Below are positions 1-8,987 of a stretch of 64,000 bases of DNA, piece by piece. The stretch comes from Verrucomicrobiota bacterium (GTDB lineage Bacteria; Verrucomicrobiota; Verrucomicrobiia; Limisphaerales; JACRJZ01). The notes under the pieces are model-generated. The model had not been told where the DNA came from and searched no databases. It saw nothing but the letters and a program-made list of their open reading frames with translations. The DNA is taken from positions 1 through 64,000 of the forward strand of contig JACRJZ010000155.1 of assembly GCA_016219875.1 (NCBI GenBank). Reading direction: 5' to 3'. Position 1 is the first letter of the stretch, and each line of letters opens with the position of its first letter. The position numbers and the translations under genes are program-made.

Positions 1-135
1 CGGCGTAGAAGCGATGCGCGTGAATGGCCCTCGGAGAGCCGGATGCGGGAAAACCGCCTGTCCGGTTCGATGAGGGGCGGAGCCAGACGGTCATTGGCCG
101 CGTGCCTTTCAACCCGTCGGCTCCGCCTACTCTAC
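1..135 (+). mobile_element. 3' end of a group II intron (domains V and VI)
   Basis: Positions 36-68 fold as a group II intron domain V: GAGCC at 36-40 pairs with GGTTC at 64-68, GGA pairs with TCC, a two-base bulge follows, and GCGG/CCGC closes a GAAA-type loop. Domain VI follows as a 9-bp perfect stem, 76-84 with 119-127, and the element ends near TACTCTAC at 128-135. The order V-VI-end places the intron's reverse transcriptase to the left of the window, so only the tail is visible. An open frame runs across it, but the RNA structure explains the sequence better. The exact 3' splice site is uncertain by a few bases. Confidence 0.8.
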
Positions 136-730
136 TAAGTCTCAAGTTTTGCATTTTTGCCGTTGACAAAGGAGGAATACCTGCCTTTCAATCGCGCCAT
201 TACCTTGTGAGTGTGGGGTGCAAAATGTATTTGCGACAGTGGTTGACAAGCACGAGGCGGCGGGAAGCCAAATGCAGGAGCGAAGGTCCATGTCCAAAAC
301 ACGCGCTCGCCCTCCGCGAATACCCCGCATTCAAGACAAGTCATTGTTTCCATGAACCTTCACACGGATTCGGCGCGAAACGCCGATTTCTGAGGAGAAG
401 CCTCAATCTCCGCTCTTTACTGCAATTGTTTGGGTCAGATAACAATTCCAGCGGAGGCATGAATGAATGCAGCGCCACGCTGATAAACTGTTTTCAGCAT
501 ATTTTACATATCGGCCATTACAGCCGTATTACAGCTATAGCAGCCGATATTCAGCTTCACGCGAAACAATATCGGTACAACGGGCCGATGTCGAAAACCC
601 ACGAGAAACACCGACCGAGCACCAGAAACCATTTCTCCAGCGCCGCCAATGATGATTCGCGGCTGGAGAGGAAAAGCAGAAGCACAGAAGAGTTTGCGGA
701 ATAACCAAAGAGAAACGAAAGGGCACCACT
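136..730. other. spacer without a convincing gene
   Basis: This stretch lies downstream of the intron end. An open frame reads through from the intron but shows no domain and contains the intron structure, so I do not call it. The sequence from about 470 to 700 is A-rich and leads into the gene at 731. A GAAAGGG purine stretch about 7 bases before that start could serve as a weak ribosome binding site. No tRNA or clear terminator was seen. Confidence 0.5.
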
Positions 731-1090
731 ATGGCCAGCAAACAAGCGATCACACAATCAATCACGGATGCGGACAAGATCATCAAGGTCTGGACGGACA
801 ATGCGGCGTTCAAGATGGACAAGATCACCTTGGAAGAGTTTACCGCCAAGCGCAATGCCTTGGAACAACTCGACCAAGACATTGCGGCCAAAGAAATCGA
901 GATGACGGGCTTGGTGAACACTCGCAAGACGCTGAGGGACGAAGTGAGCGGATTAACCACCCGCGCCCGCAGCGGAATTCGCGGCTTCTTCGGCCCGGAC
1001 TCCACCCAATACGAACAAGCCGGCGGCACCCGCACCAGCGAGCGCAAAAAGCCCGTGCGCAAGGCCAAGACCGGCGACGATGGAAAATAG
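731..1090 (+). CDS. small hypothetical helical protein
   Basis: I do not recognise a named family in this 119-residue protein. It has no signal peptide or membrane segment. Residues 5-85 are rich in charged and hydrophobic residues in a helical, coiled-coil-like pattern (DADKIIKVW, LEQLDQDIAAKE), and the last 25 residues form a basic tail with ERKKPVRKAK, suggesting nucleic-acid or surface contact. The spacer before it is A-rich and the codon use is regular, which supports real coding. It stands alone between the intron tail and a long gene-free stretch, so the context gives no function. The ATG at 731 is the only sensible start. Confidence 0.6.
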   Translation: MASKQAITQSITDADKIIKVWTDNAAFKMDKITLEEFTAKRNALEQLDQDIAAKEIEMTGLVNTRKTLRDEVSGLTTRARSGIRGFFGPDSTQYEQAGGTRTSERKKPVRKAKTGDDGK

Positions 1091-2136
1091 CCAGTGAGTC
1101 ACCGCGAAACAAACGAAAGCAACTCCACCCTCTCCGCCTCGACCGGGGACTTCCGCTGCTTGGGAAGCGGCGGAAGGAATTCGGTGAAACCGAAGGCCCG
1201 CTGCGGGCCGAGCGAGCGGGCACGAGCGAGTCACTGGGACGGGGTGAGGTGTCGAAATTGCAGGCGTTCGATTCCTTTCTCCGCCTTGACTCCCCTCACC
1301 CATCGGGTTCCCTCGCCCGTTGGACGGGAGAGGGTGGCCGAAGGCCGGGTGAGGGACATGGGAGTGGGTCTGGGAGAGGGATCAAGGGAGAGGGCAATTC
1401 CGCATTCCGAGTTTTGCGTTCCGCATTGGAATGGTTCCGCACTCCGCACTCGGATCACCCCGAACGCCGAAGTTGAATCGCCGCAAGAGAACACAAAGAG
1501 CACAAGTGGGCAGGCAGGCCGGAATTCCGCCGCCTTTTTGCGTTCTATGCGTTCTGTAGCGGCCATCCCACATCTGAAATCAGCAATGTGCAATCTGAGA
1601 TCAAGCAAAGCACCGCCGGTGCGGGTTTGGGAGAGTCAACCGCCTCGCCTTCTGCATTCTTCCTTCTGCCTTCAGTCGGCCAGACCAACTTGGGGCCATC
1701 ACCATTGCGTCCAAGCAAACTGCGAGAGACGACCCTAGTCCGAAGTCCGAAGAACGAATCTCCAATGATGAACGGCAAGCCAACTCACAATTCAACAATC
1801 GAAGCTCGCACTTCGACCTTCGCTTCATTTGCCATTCCCCTTCGGACTTCGGCATGTTCGCCATTCGACATTGTCCCGCCCCGCTGGACGCCACCGCCGC
1901 GAATGAGTATGAAACCCACCATCTTCAATCTTCCACCAAGCGAAGCGTGGTGGGCCAGCCACGCCATACCGCCAGCTAATTGCAGAGGAACCCAGAACCG
2001 ATGCCCTCGAAGTTGCTACCCATCCGATGAATCATCTGCATGGAACATGATGAACGTGCATCGGCAACTAACACTGAGCACAAAGGCGTGCTGCTATTCG
2101 ACTCGACTTCCAAACAAGGGATCAACAACTTGAACA
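1091..2136. other. long spacer with repeat debris
   Basis: No gene can be supported in these 1046 bases. It contains a palindromic element at 1292-1355, short iterated stretches built from CATTCCG/CACTCCG units at 1400-1460 and AAATCAGCAATGTGCAATC-like units near 1576-1605, and TTCGGACTTCG-like fragments between 1735 and 1870. Open frames exist on both strands but are short, overlap one another and have a random composition. The end of the stretch (2040-2136) leads into the operon at 2137. Confidence 0.55.
1292..1355. repeat. palindromic repeat, CCCTCACCC...GGGTGAGGG family
   Basis: The element starts CCCCTCACCC and ends GGGTGAGGG, with an internal inner pair of CCCTCGCCCG and CGGGAGAGGG. 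A partial relative lies at 8375-8428 and a full relative lies inside the kinase gene at 61348-61409. It looks like a non-autonomous hairpin element. Confidence 0.6.
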
Positions 2137-5100
2137 ATGAAAACAACAGCTTGCCCTCCAACGCGACGAACTATCGTGCTCGCCAACATCCTGGTAGCCT
2201 TGGCCGCATACCTCGTGACTGGCATTGGCGAATTCCGCGCGCACGGTGATACGGTGGAAGAAGATTGGGCCTCCTTCCGGAAGCAGTTCCCATTTCATAT
2301 TCAATCCCTCGTACTAAGCCCGTCCCGTCCAGACGGGACTCGCACGCTGTTGATCACAGAGCCACCTCCTATGGCCACACTTGAAGGGATGAAAACCGCA
2401 GTGAGTGGTAAACTGGCAGATGCAAGGATTTTTCAACACCCAATCGGAGTGGACGGATGGGTTCGCGACGTGGCAGTGTCCGCACCCACCAACGCAAACA
2501 CGCTTTTCGAGACTGTAGCGCGGCTAAGCACATACCTCTTTGGCAGCTCATACAAGGCGCATGTGCTTGAACTGCCTCTCCCAGCTCGTGAAACTGCCAG
2601 GCAGAATCTTGATCTCAAGGTTGACTCCCATGAGTTGCATCACTGGTTGGCGGACGATGCCCTCTTCGTACCGGTCGACTCGAACCAAGACGTTCCCCTG
2701 CGGTCAATCCGTCAGTCCAGGGAAACTGCCGTGTACTACAGCAAAGACCGAGGCCTAGTGGCTTGGTGGCTTCCCACTGGGACAAAGCTATCCAGCCATC
2801 GTGGTGTCATCCGGCAATTTACGATCGACTCAGACTTGCTCGTCGGAGGTCTTATCTACGAGACAGGGCTTATGGTCATCGGAAGGGAGAGGATCACTCC
2901 CTTGCACATAATTCAGCCGCTTCGCACTGAAATGTTAATTTCTCTTGCAAACATCACAGAGACACAATTGTCCCAAAGCTACGAGCGCACGTATCCACTC
3001 GCAGGAAGGTTCGACGATCACCGCGACTGGGCACCTATTCTCCTCAGCCCTCAGTTGCGCCATACCGAGTATGGAAGCCTGCTCAACATAACCGATCAGC
3101 TACTCAAGGGCTGGTCGATGAAAGGGTTGATCAAATACGAACGCTTTCCGTACGAGGCTCCAGCCAGCTTTCCGTTTGACAACACGCCGCTTTATTTCTA
3201 TCTCACAAAGAAGCTAAACGATCCCTTTTCTAGCTTACTATTCAACTGGAACACGACAGGGTCTGGATATGCGGTTGACTATCCAGAGCATCAAGTCGTG
3301 GCACTAAATAGAACCGGCGCACTGCCCGTGACATACATGCCTGATGAGGAACGAGCATTCCCCAATAAGAACGAAAGTCAGGCCTTTCCGATAATTAGGC
3401 AGGCCATGGAAGATGGATACGCCTATTTCGCTTCCCTCAGTGATCCGAACTTGGTTAGAGTGCTTCAGTACTCGGCATTTTACCAGTTGTTCCGAGCCGC
3501 AGCATGGAGTCCCACGGAGAGTGTTCCAGCTGCGGACCAACCGGAGGCTGAGTTGCGGAAGCTCTTTGCAGAGCTGTTGAACCGCATAGGATCGGACTCT
3601 CCGTCGCTGATCAACGAGTTTAAGGCTCGATACTCGGCCGACAATCAGGCCACAAACTCTGTGGGGTTTCGAAAACGGTTTCTCGATTTCCAGAACGAGG
3701 TAAACCGTATTTCCGCTGAAGAGTTCAGGATCTCGCTAACGAGCTATGGCCGTTACAACGCTCTCGCAGATCTTGTGATGTCTGTGACACTAATGGAGAG
3801 CACCTTGCAGGCATTGCCGAGCAACAAACTGCTCGCCCAGCAAGAGCCCGACACAACTCAAAGAACTGAACGAGCGTTCGAACGAATCCGGGAACTACAG
3901 CTTGCACAGGAACCGTATTGGAAGGAATTGGCGCGCGTGCTAGCACAGCGCCTGGAGCAGGCTGAGGATAACAAAGTTAGTCCCGACGAGGCAAAAGCAG
4001 CAGCGGCGCGAGCGGCAGAAAAGCGGATTGAGGATCTTCGCACGAAGGTTCATGCAATCAAGCCCGGAGAACTGGAGGCTTATATCGCTGAACGAGATAC
4101 TCGGGATGCGCTTGACCTACTGGTGTCGATGGAGGAGGCATTTAGTAAGTTGCCTGTCGATCCTTTAGCTCCATTGACGAATGAAGCTCCAACAAGTGTT
4201 CGGACAGAAAGGGCGATTGAACGATGGAAGCTGCTCGCTTCGATGAACAGTGATAAAATTGACCGCCTTTCCACACTTGTCGTCGAAGCAAGATCCAAAC
4301 GGTGGGAGGAATTTCAAAAGAAATATGGCCGTACATTCTTTGAAGGGGGAACAAATGATCCCGAAAGGAAGGCATCAGACATCAAGCAACTAAATAAGTC
4401 CCTTGTGCCGCTACGAGCCAAAGCAGCAACCTTGGATGAAACGAGAGTTAAGGCACTTGCAAGGCTGTCTGCGAACCGTTTGCTCGTACAGCGCCTCCGC
4501 TGGCAAATCCCAGGATTCTATGCTTTAGCTCAGAAGCTCCCGGATAGTGGGCTCGCCACCCTTCCAAAGGACTTAACGAGCGAGAGTGGCGTCAACGCCC
4601 AGGTGACGGCTGTCGAATGGCTTGCAAATGCCTCGCCTGCAATTGTGGACGCTATGGTTGTTCAAAACTGGACCAACAAGCTTGATTTGGCGGTTGATGA
4701 CTTTTCAACCGAAGTCAATGTGTGCCGGACAAATCTAGCAAAGTGGCCTGGCAGAATCCTAGAACTGGGCATTGCGTTACTTGATCAGGCGGGGGACGGT
4801 GAAATGAAAATGGAGGCTCTGGAGTCTGCTCTTGAACGCCAGGTGACCCAATTGGAGAAGCGTTTGGGGAAGGATTTCGTTGAGCGCTCGATTAACAGGC
4901 GGGCGCAGGAATTACTAAGCCTGCTAAAGCAGGTAGGCGAACTGTCCGCGCAATTTAAGTTAGGAGCTTTCCAGTCTACGTACCCTGCACGGGTCCGGGA
5001 TCAATGCACCGCTTGGATGAAGACGCCCTGCGTGGTGATTTCCGAGCCAACAGGGGATGCGACGATGTTAGTTGGTGGACACGACGTTGATTCCACCGTC

Positions 5101-6210
5101 ACGCGATTCAAAATTGCCACCGATCCAGACTTCAAGGCGGGCACTGTAAAGGTTGTGACAGAAGATGGTCACGATGTGTTGCTTGTGCATCCGGATGACG
5201 CCGGGAGAATTGTGCCGAACGTTCGCAAAGCCGCCCAGTCTTCAGCAAAGAGCGGAAAACCGCTTTCTGCGGCAGAAAGAGACAAACTGGTTACCGAGAT
5301 GCAGCAGGCAGTCCGCAACACACGACCAACACCAATAAGGCCCATCCGCGAAGCATTGGGGATGCAGGCTGCCGCCCCTGTGAAGGATCGTGGGGCGCTG
5401 CCGCTAGTCAATGCATCCGGAAGAGCTTCTCCCGTTTGGCCAGGCGGACACTGGCGGAATTATGGTGAAGTTCCAGAAACGGTAGCCAAGCTGCGCACCG
5501 AGATCGGAGGATGGAAGCCACCACAGGTTATTTTGACTCGGCAGGCGGACGGGACTTGCGACATCGGCTTCCCAGATGGAACCAGTTGGCGCGCTTGGAA
5601 TACGCAAGCCGCCATTGATCTTTGTGTGGAGCGCGTGCGGCCGGGTTCTTCCGGAGTCGGCGAGCCTGTCGGATTGCACCTTGATGGATTCAACTACGAC
5701 GAGGCTCGGGGTTTCGTAACCTCATGGGAGGTTCGGTCGAAAGCGGTCAAAGAGGCGGAGTTTGGTGTTAATCCTCGGAAGTCTGGCCGCATTGCGGCCA
5801 TAGATTCTCAATTGGAGCAACGGTGTGACTTCGCCCAGGCCAAGATCACTCAGAGGCAGATTCTGCCCGGCGAGAAGGCGGCACGATGCACTATCGAGAT
5901 ACCAGTAAAGGAAGGCACGCCCGCCAAGCTTGATTTGTTGGTTCGGAGCGAAAGATCTTTAAGCCGGGTGGTTTGGGATAAAGTCTTAACTGCGGTCGAG
6001 AAAGTGGTTGGGCTTTACAGACAGAAGGGCCCTTTCCGCCGCGACGTTGCCGCACAATTGCGAAGAGACATCAAAGTGCTGCTCAAGGACATGGAACTTG
6101 AATCCTCTCAGATCGAACTGCACTTCTCGAGTGACATGGGGGATTTCTATATTGTCTTGGACGTAGTTGCCCCAGAGCCGGCCCAGAGAATCGACATGGC
6201 AGTGCGGTAA
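2137..6210 (+). CDS. large membrane-anchored protein of unknown function (1357 aa)
   Basis: I recognise no family. Residues about 12-32 form one hydrophobic segment after a TRR stretch, so the rest is probably exported and anchored or secreted. The middle is strongly helical. Residues about 541-595 and 657-712 look like two copies of one unit, each running from a LADLV/LDLLV stretch through a short Pro-containing loop to RTERA-F/I-ER. The C-terminal third (from about 960) looks globular, with GGHDVDSTVTRF and later beta-rich sequence. The gene is first in a three-gene operon, 42 bases before a CHAT-like gene. Its third codon positions are visibly richer in A/T than those of the surrounding genes, which fits acquisition by transfer. 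I infer a structural or sensing partner, but the sequence does not prove a role. Confidence 0.75.
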   Translation: MKTTACPPTRRTIVLANILVALAAYLVTGIGEFRAHGDTVEEDWASFRKQFPFHIQSLVLSPSRPDGTRTLLITEPPPMATLEGMKTAVSGKLADARIFQHPIGVDGWVRDVAVSAPTNANTLFETVARLSTYLFGSSYKAHVLELPLPARETARQNLDLKVDSHELHHWLADDALFVPVDSNQDVPLRSIRQSRETAVYYSKDRGLVAWWLPTGTKLSSHRGVIRQFTIDSDLLVGGLIYETGLMVIGRERITPLHIIQPLRTEMLISLANITETQLSQSYERTYPLAGRFDDHRDWAPILLSPQLRHTEYGSLLNITDQLLKGWSMKGLIKYERFPYEAPASFPFDNTPLYFYLTKKLNDPFSSLLFNWNTTGSGYAVDYPEHQVVALNRTGALPVTYMPDEERAFPNKNESQAFPIIRQAMEDGYAYFASLSDPNLVRVLQYSAFYQLFRAAAWSPTESVPAADQPEAELRKLFAELLNRIGSDSPSLINEFKARYSADNQATNSVGFRKRFLDFQNEVNRISAEEFRISLTSYGRYNALADLVMSVTLMESTLQALPSNKLLAQQEPDTTQRTERAFERIRELQLAQEPYWKELARVLAQRLEQAEDNKVSPDEAKAAAARAAEKRIEDLRTKVHAIKPGELEAYIAERDTRDALDLLVSMEEAFSKLPVDPLAPLTNEAPTSVRTERAIERWKLLASMNSDKIDRLSTLVVEARSKRWEEFQKKYGRTFFEGGTNDPERKASDIKQLNKSLVPLRAKAATLDETRVKALARLSANRLLVQRLRWQIPGFYALAQKLPDSGLATLPKDLTSESGVNAQVTAVEWLANASPAIVDAMVVQNWTNKLDLAVDDFSTEVNVCRTNLAKWPGRILELGIALLDQAGDGEMKMEALESALERQVTQLEKRLGKDFVERSINRRAQELLSLLKQVGELSAQFKLGAFQSTYPARVRDQCTAWMKTPCVVISEPTGDATMLVGGHDVDSTVTRFKIATDPDFKAGTVKVVTEDGHDVLLVHPDDAGRIVPNVRKAAQSSAKSGKPLSAAERDKLVTEMQQAVRNTRPTPIRPIREALGMQAAAPVKDRGALPLVNASGRASPVWPGGHWRNYGEVPETVAKLRTEIGGWKPPQVILTRQADGTCDIGFPDGTSWRAWNTQAAIDLCVERVRPGSSGVGEPVGLHLDGFNYDEARGFVTSWEVRSKAVKEAEFGVNPRKSGRIAAIDSQLEQRCDFAQAKITQRQILPGEKAARCTIEIPVKEGTPAKLDLLVRSERSLSRVVWDKVLTAVEKVVGLYRQKGPFRRDVAAQLRRDIKVLLKDMELESSQIELHFSSDMGDFYIVLDVVAPEPAQRIDMAVR

Positions 6211-6252
6211 GATGTGCGACTACTTGGAAAAGCCACTTGACCATCGTATCCC

Positions 6253-7188
6253 ATGACTCCGATCAGTGACCGTGTCGTTTCACCAAAAGATTGCCTCTTG
6301 CTGGTCGGGCTACCGCTGGGTCGAGAAAACTTCTTCCGGTCCTTCGACGATCCTCTGACCTACGCAGCCTTGTCACGCAACCAGCATTTGAAGGACGAAG
6401 CATTGTGGGTTGGTTATTCTGGACTTGCGGACTCTGCTTTGAAGTTTTGTGACAAGGTAACTTCGTTTGGGGGCCGGGCACAGACGTCACCGGCTGTCCG
6501 AGACTTGGCTGAATTGAGTAGGGATTACGCCGTAATTGCGTTCTGGACTCATGCCACATGGCCGCCGCTAGGCGCAAATGACATTCGCGATGTTCCTGGC
6601 CTCTGGACCACATTGCACTCTGGTGAGGATGCCGTGTCAAAAGCCTTTCGAGCCTGGTGCCAAGAGGCTGGGATACCGCTGAATAGCTTGAGCGAAGATG
6701 ACGCCAAGCGGGCCTGGTTGGCGGAAGCTGTGGGGCGGGCCAATGTGTTTGCCCATGCTGAAGCAGCGGCGTTTCCGCCCGAACGAAAACCAAGGGGCGG
6801 CAACCCCATTTGCAGGCGAACAAGCGAGTGCGCTGAGAACCTGCATCGTCCCGCGTTTGATCGTCAATTCTCAGAGTTCATCACTGAATCTCGTGGCATC
6901 GAACTTGATGGGCAGATGCGTAGCGTAGGGGAGGTGTTTAGTGAATTCTCGCAGGATCAACCGCGTGTCTTTGATCTGCGGATGTGCAATTCATCAATGA
7001 TCGCGGGCTCAGTGAAACAGAGGTGCCCGGCCAGTTTGGTGGTCGTCAACCAATGGCAAGCAGATCCGTTGGTCGGACTCTTGCGTTACGTTCTGGTTTT
7101 GCAGGAGCTCGCTCGTGCGCCAATCAGCTATGTCGAGGCGTGCCGCCGGGTTCACATTGCTGGTTTGGCCTTAAGGAAGTCACTATGA
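6253..7188 (+). CDS. possible CHAT-like (caspase-fold) protease, 311 aa
   Basis: The protein has no signal peptide and is probably cytoplasmic. Two stretches resemble the catalytic strands of CHAT proteases. One is a hydrophobic strand ending in His, DYAVIAFWTHA, with His100. The other is a second strand ending in Cys, RVFDLRMCNS, with Cys245, followed by a segment (SLVVVNQWQADPLVGLLRYVL) like the helix after the Cys in CHAT proteins. The spacing of 145 residues fits the fold. The family call is an inference from these motifs only. The gene sits 42 bases after the 1357-aa gene and overlaps the next gene by four bases (ATGA), so the three are probably co-expressed. Base composition matches the operon rather than the flanks. 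Confidence 0.5.
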   Translation: MTPISDRVVSPKDCLLLVGLPLGRENFFRSFDDPLTYAALSRNQHLKDEALWVGYSGLADSALKFCDKVTSFGGRAQTSPAVRDLAELSRDYAVIAFWTHATWPPLGANDIRDVPGLWTTLHSGEDAVSKAFRAWCQEAGIPLNSLSEDDAKRAWLAEAVGRANVFAHAEAAAFPPERKPRGGNPICRRTSECAENLHRPAFDRQFSEFITESRGIELDGQMRSVGEVFSEFSQDQPRVFDLRMCNSSMIAGSVKQRCPASLVVVNQWQADPLVGLLRYVLVLQELARAPISYVEACRRVHIAGLALRKSL

Positions 7189-7637
7189 AATCGCTTCAGA
7201 GTATTCTGGACTCCTACGCGTCTCAGTACGGCCCACTTGGTGCAAAGAGCGCCGTTTCCGAAGAGGAAGAGCAACGATTGATTTCAGATCTGCTGGCTAT
7301 TCAGGCAACAAACGGCAAGCTTGTGGCTGTTGTTGCCGTCCTTCTCGTTTTGCTCTTTGGAATATGCGTGTGGACTGTCATCTCGAAAGGCGCGGAACCC
7401 AACACAGCCAAAGCAGTTCTTGGGCTTCTTGGTGTTTCGGCGACAGGCTGCATTCGGTGGCTGCTAGGTTTGTGGCGGGAGAAAACCTCTATCGAGCTGT
7501 TATTGAGGCTGGCTGTAAGCATAAAGGGAGACGCTTTGTGTCAAGTGATCAAAGTCTTGGCTGCCAAGGCCGGTTTGGCAGCTGGTCCAGATGATGTTGC
7601 GTCGCGACCGGGTGATCATGGCAGGCACAAGCATTAG
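7185..7637 (+). CDS. two-TM membrane protein paired with the CHAT-like gene
   Basis: The start is the ATG at 7185 that overlaps the stop of the previous gene; an open frame continues upstream but would overlap that gene by 200 bases. The 150-residue protein has an acidic cytoplasmic-looking start (SEEEEQRL), a hydrophobic segment at about 45-67, a second at about 77-97 and a C-terminal amphipathic region. This layout resembles the small two-TM modules that accompany effector genes in bacterial conflict systems (for example TRADD-N-associated 2TM), but no diagnostic motif is visible. Translational coupling to the CHAT-like gene suggests a membrane anchor, or a pore controlled by the protease. 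Confidence 0.65.
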   Translation: MKSLQSILDSYASQYGPLGAKSAVSEEEEQRLISDLLAIQATNGKLVAVVAVLLVLLFGICVWTVISKGAEPNTAKAVLGLLGVSATGCIRWLLGLWREKTSIELLLRLAVSIKGDALCQVIKVLAAKAGLAAGPDDVASRPGDHGRHKH

Positions 7638-8058
7638 TATAATAAATGACATCATTCGATCATGGATTGAAGGCTGAACGACAGCCACCCTTCACTCCGT
7701 CGGATTGCGGATTCGCACTCCGCAATCTCAGAATGGATTACCCAGCCATCGGATAACAGACACGGCGCGCGGTTCCTAGGACGCGATTCCTCTCTGCGTG
7801 TGTCACAGTACCCGGACACTTATGTCGGCGGGCGGTTCACTTGTTCAAGCAGCCAGTCCAGTTGTCGCCGCGCCCCGGCAATGACGGCACGGTAAGCAGC
7901 AAACGACGTTCTCTTGCTGGTGTATTTGTCCTGTAATTTCTGGTCCACCTCTCCGCCGATGATGAGGATTTGCAGGCTCATGCCCAGTCTTGTCAGCGGG
8001 CGGATCAAAACCAGCCACTTGTGGGCACTTCAAAACCAGCCACTCTGAGGCGGGAAAG

Positions 8059-8205
8059 TCATAGCAGTTTCTTTGTTCGTTTCAAGGAATGGTTGGCTGC
8101 AAGGAACAGGTCAGGCCGGTCTTTGGCATCCGGTCCTTCGTAGCGCTGGTCCGCGTATTCCCGGATGGTGCTCTGAATCTGCTTGTTGCATAAACGCGTC
8201 GGTTC
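8059..8205 (-). pseudogene. coding remnant of unknown gene
   Basis: The minus-strand frame between two stops reads as plausible protein (STIREYADQRYEGPD, then RPDLFLAANHSLKR) and ends with a TGA at 8061-8059. It lacks a start codon and is only about 48 residues long. I do not recognise the parent family. It is listed because the residue pattern looks like real protein rather than random translation. Confidence 0.25.
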
Positions 8206-8374
8206 CTAGCCTTGGCACATTTGCTTGTTTCGCCGGGCGGTTTTGATCCACGGGGTCTTCCTCACTTGGCGGACCTTGTACGGAAGTGCCTTTTCGCAAA
8301 GATGCATGGGCTTGGTTTCCTCAAGCCGTTCGTTCCGCGGTTTGACACTGATTTGCTTTCAACACGGCATGAAT

Positions 8375-8428
8375 CCCCCTCACCCGCCCTTCGGGTACTC
8401 GCTCCCCTACTGGTGGCGAGGGGATGCC
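8375..8428. repeat. partial palindromic repeat, CCCTCACCC family
   Basis: It begins CCCCCTCACCCGCCCTTCGG, almost the same as the element inside the kinase gene at 61348, but the far end lacks GGGTGAGGG and runs into GAGGGGATGCC. It abuts the 3' end of the broken toxin gene. Confidence 0.5.
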
Positions 8429-8436
8429 CCGGTTCG

Positions 8437-8787
8437 TGGGAAGTAGCGGTAAATGTCTTTGCGGTTGTGTCAGCGCACGAAGGTCACCGTGCCGCGCTCA
8501 AACACAAAGCCGATCCGGTAATCGCCCAAGTCGCGAAGACGCAGCTCACCTCGCGCAAAGACGCGAGACGCGAGAGAAAGCTGTTCTCGGGAGTTTCCAG
8601 AGCTTTGTGTCTTGGCGGCCTTGCGCGAGCACGCGCCGCTGGTTTCGAGACGTTTGAAATTGGGAATCTGCTGGAAGGTTTGCGCGGCCTCGACTTGCAG
8701 GATGATTTCCTTGACCCGCCCTAGCAATGCGGCGTCGGCAATAGCGGACAGATCCGCGTCGAAGGATTCCCGAAAGGCCGTGTTCAC
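8437..8787 (-). pseudogene. broken RelE/ParE-type toxin
   Basis: The N-terminal part (LLGRVKEIILQVEAAQTFQQ, then IPNFKRL) and the C-terminal part (GDYRIGFVFERGTVTFVR, then HNRKDIYRYFP) match the usual layout of RelE/ParE mRNA-interferase or gyrase-poison toxins. Two lesions are visible. A palindromic element at 8550-8629 interrupts the middle in frame, and a TGA at 8472-8470 stands where Cys is usual in this motif, cutting off the RKDIYRYFP tail. The GTG start at 8787 overlaps the stop of the upstream putative antitoxin by four bases, the normal toxin-antitoxin arrangement. The toxin should be inactive. The call rests on motif memory, not a search. Confidence 0.65.
8550..8629. repeat. palindromic element inserted in the toxin gene
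   Basis: The ends are perfect inverted repeats: CTCGCGCAA at 8550-8558 and TTGCGCGAG at 8621-8629. The inside has AAGACGCGAGACGCGAGAG and CTTGGCGGCC. Removing roughly this segment would restore a toxin of normal spacing, so I read it as a hairpin-element insertion. Confidence 0.6.
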
Positions 8788-8987
8788 ACCGCGCGGGCGA
8801 GCCGTCGGAAGATTCTCTTCCGGCTGGTGAGCCGGGTTTTCTCGCCGTTTTGAATGGCTCTCAGCATGGTCACGTCCTCCAGGCTTTCCTGCAAGGCTTC
8901 ACGCAATAGATCGTGACGTTCTTGCAGAACTTCGACGACGGCGTCTTTCAAGAGGCTCTTGAGGCGGCGTTCTTCGGCAGCGGTCAT
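8784..8987 (-). CDS. putative antitoxin of the RelE/ParE-type pair
   Basis: This is a 67-residue, highly charged, mostly helical protein (TAAEERRLKSLLKDAVVEV, later QERHDLLREALQESLEDV) that ends RKRIFRRLARAV. Its stop overlaps the GTG start of the toxin remnant by four bases. Small acidic/helical proteins in this position are normally the antitoxin that binds and neutralises the toxin and represses the operon. I chose the ATG at 8987; the open frame extends further upstream, but that part comes from spacer debris containing an iterated ACGAAA motif. With the toxin broken it has no obvious partner here, unless it acts on a related toxin elsewhere. No DNA-binding motif is clear. Confidence 0.55.
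   Translation of the reverse strand: MTAAEERRLKSLLKDAVVEVLQERHDLLREALQESLEDVTMLRAIQNGEKTRLTSRKRIFRRLARAV

Larger units (their letters stand above)
7638..8436. other. degraded spacer
   Basis: No intact gene is supported. The minus strand carries short protein-like stretches (one at 8059-8205, another near 7820-8008 reading LQDKYTSKRTSFAAYRAV), both without start or domain. A partial palindromic element lies at 8375-8428. The region looks like a graveyard of mobile or toxin-related sequence at the edge of the acquired operon. Confidence 0.45.

Noticed and set aside
24..704. 226-aa open frame on the plus strand
   Set aside because: It crosses the group II intron end and has no domain; the RNA fold explains its first 110 bases.
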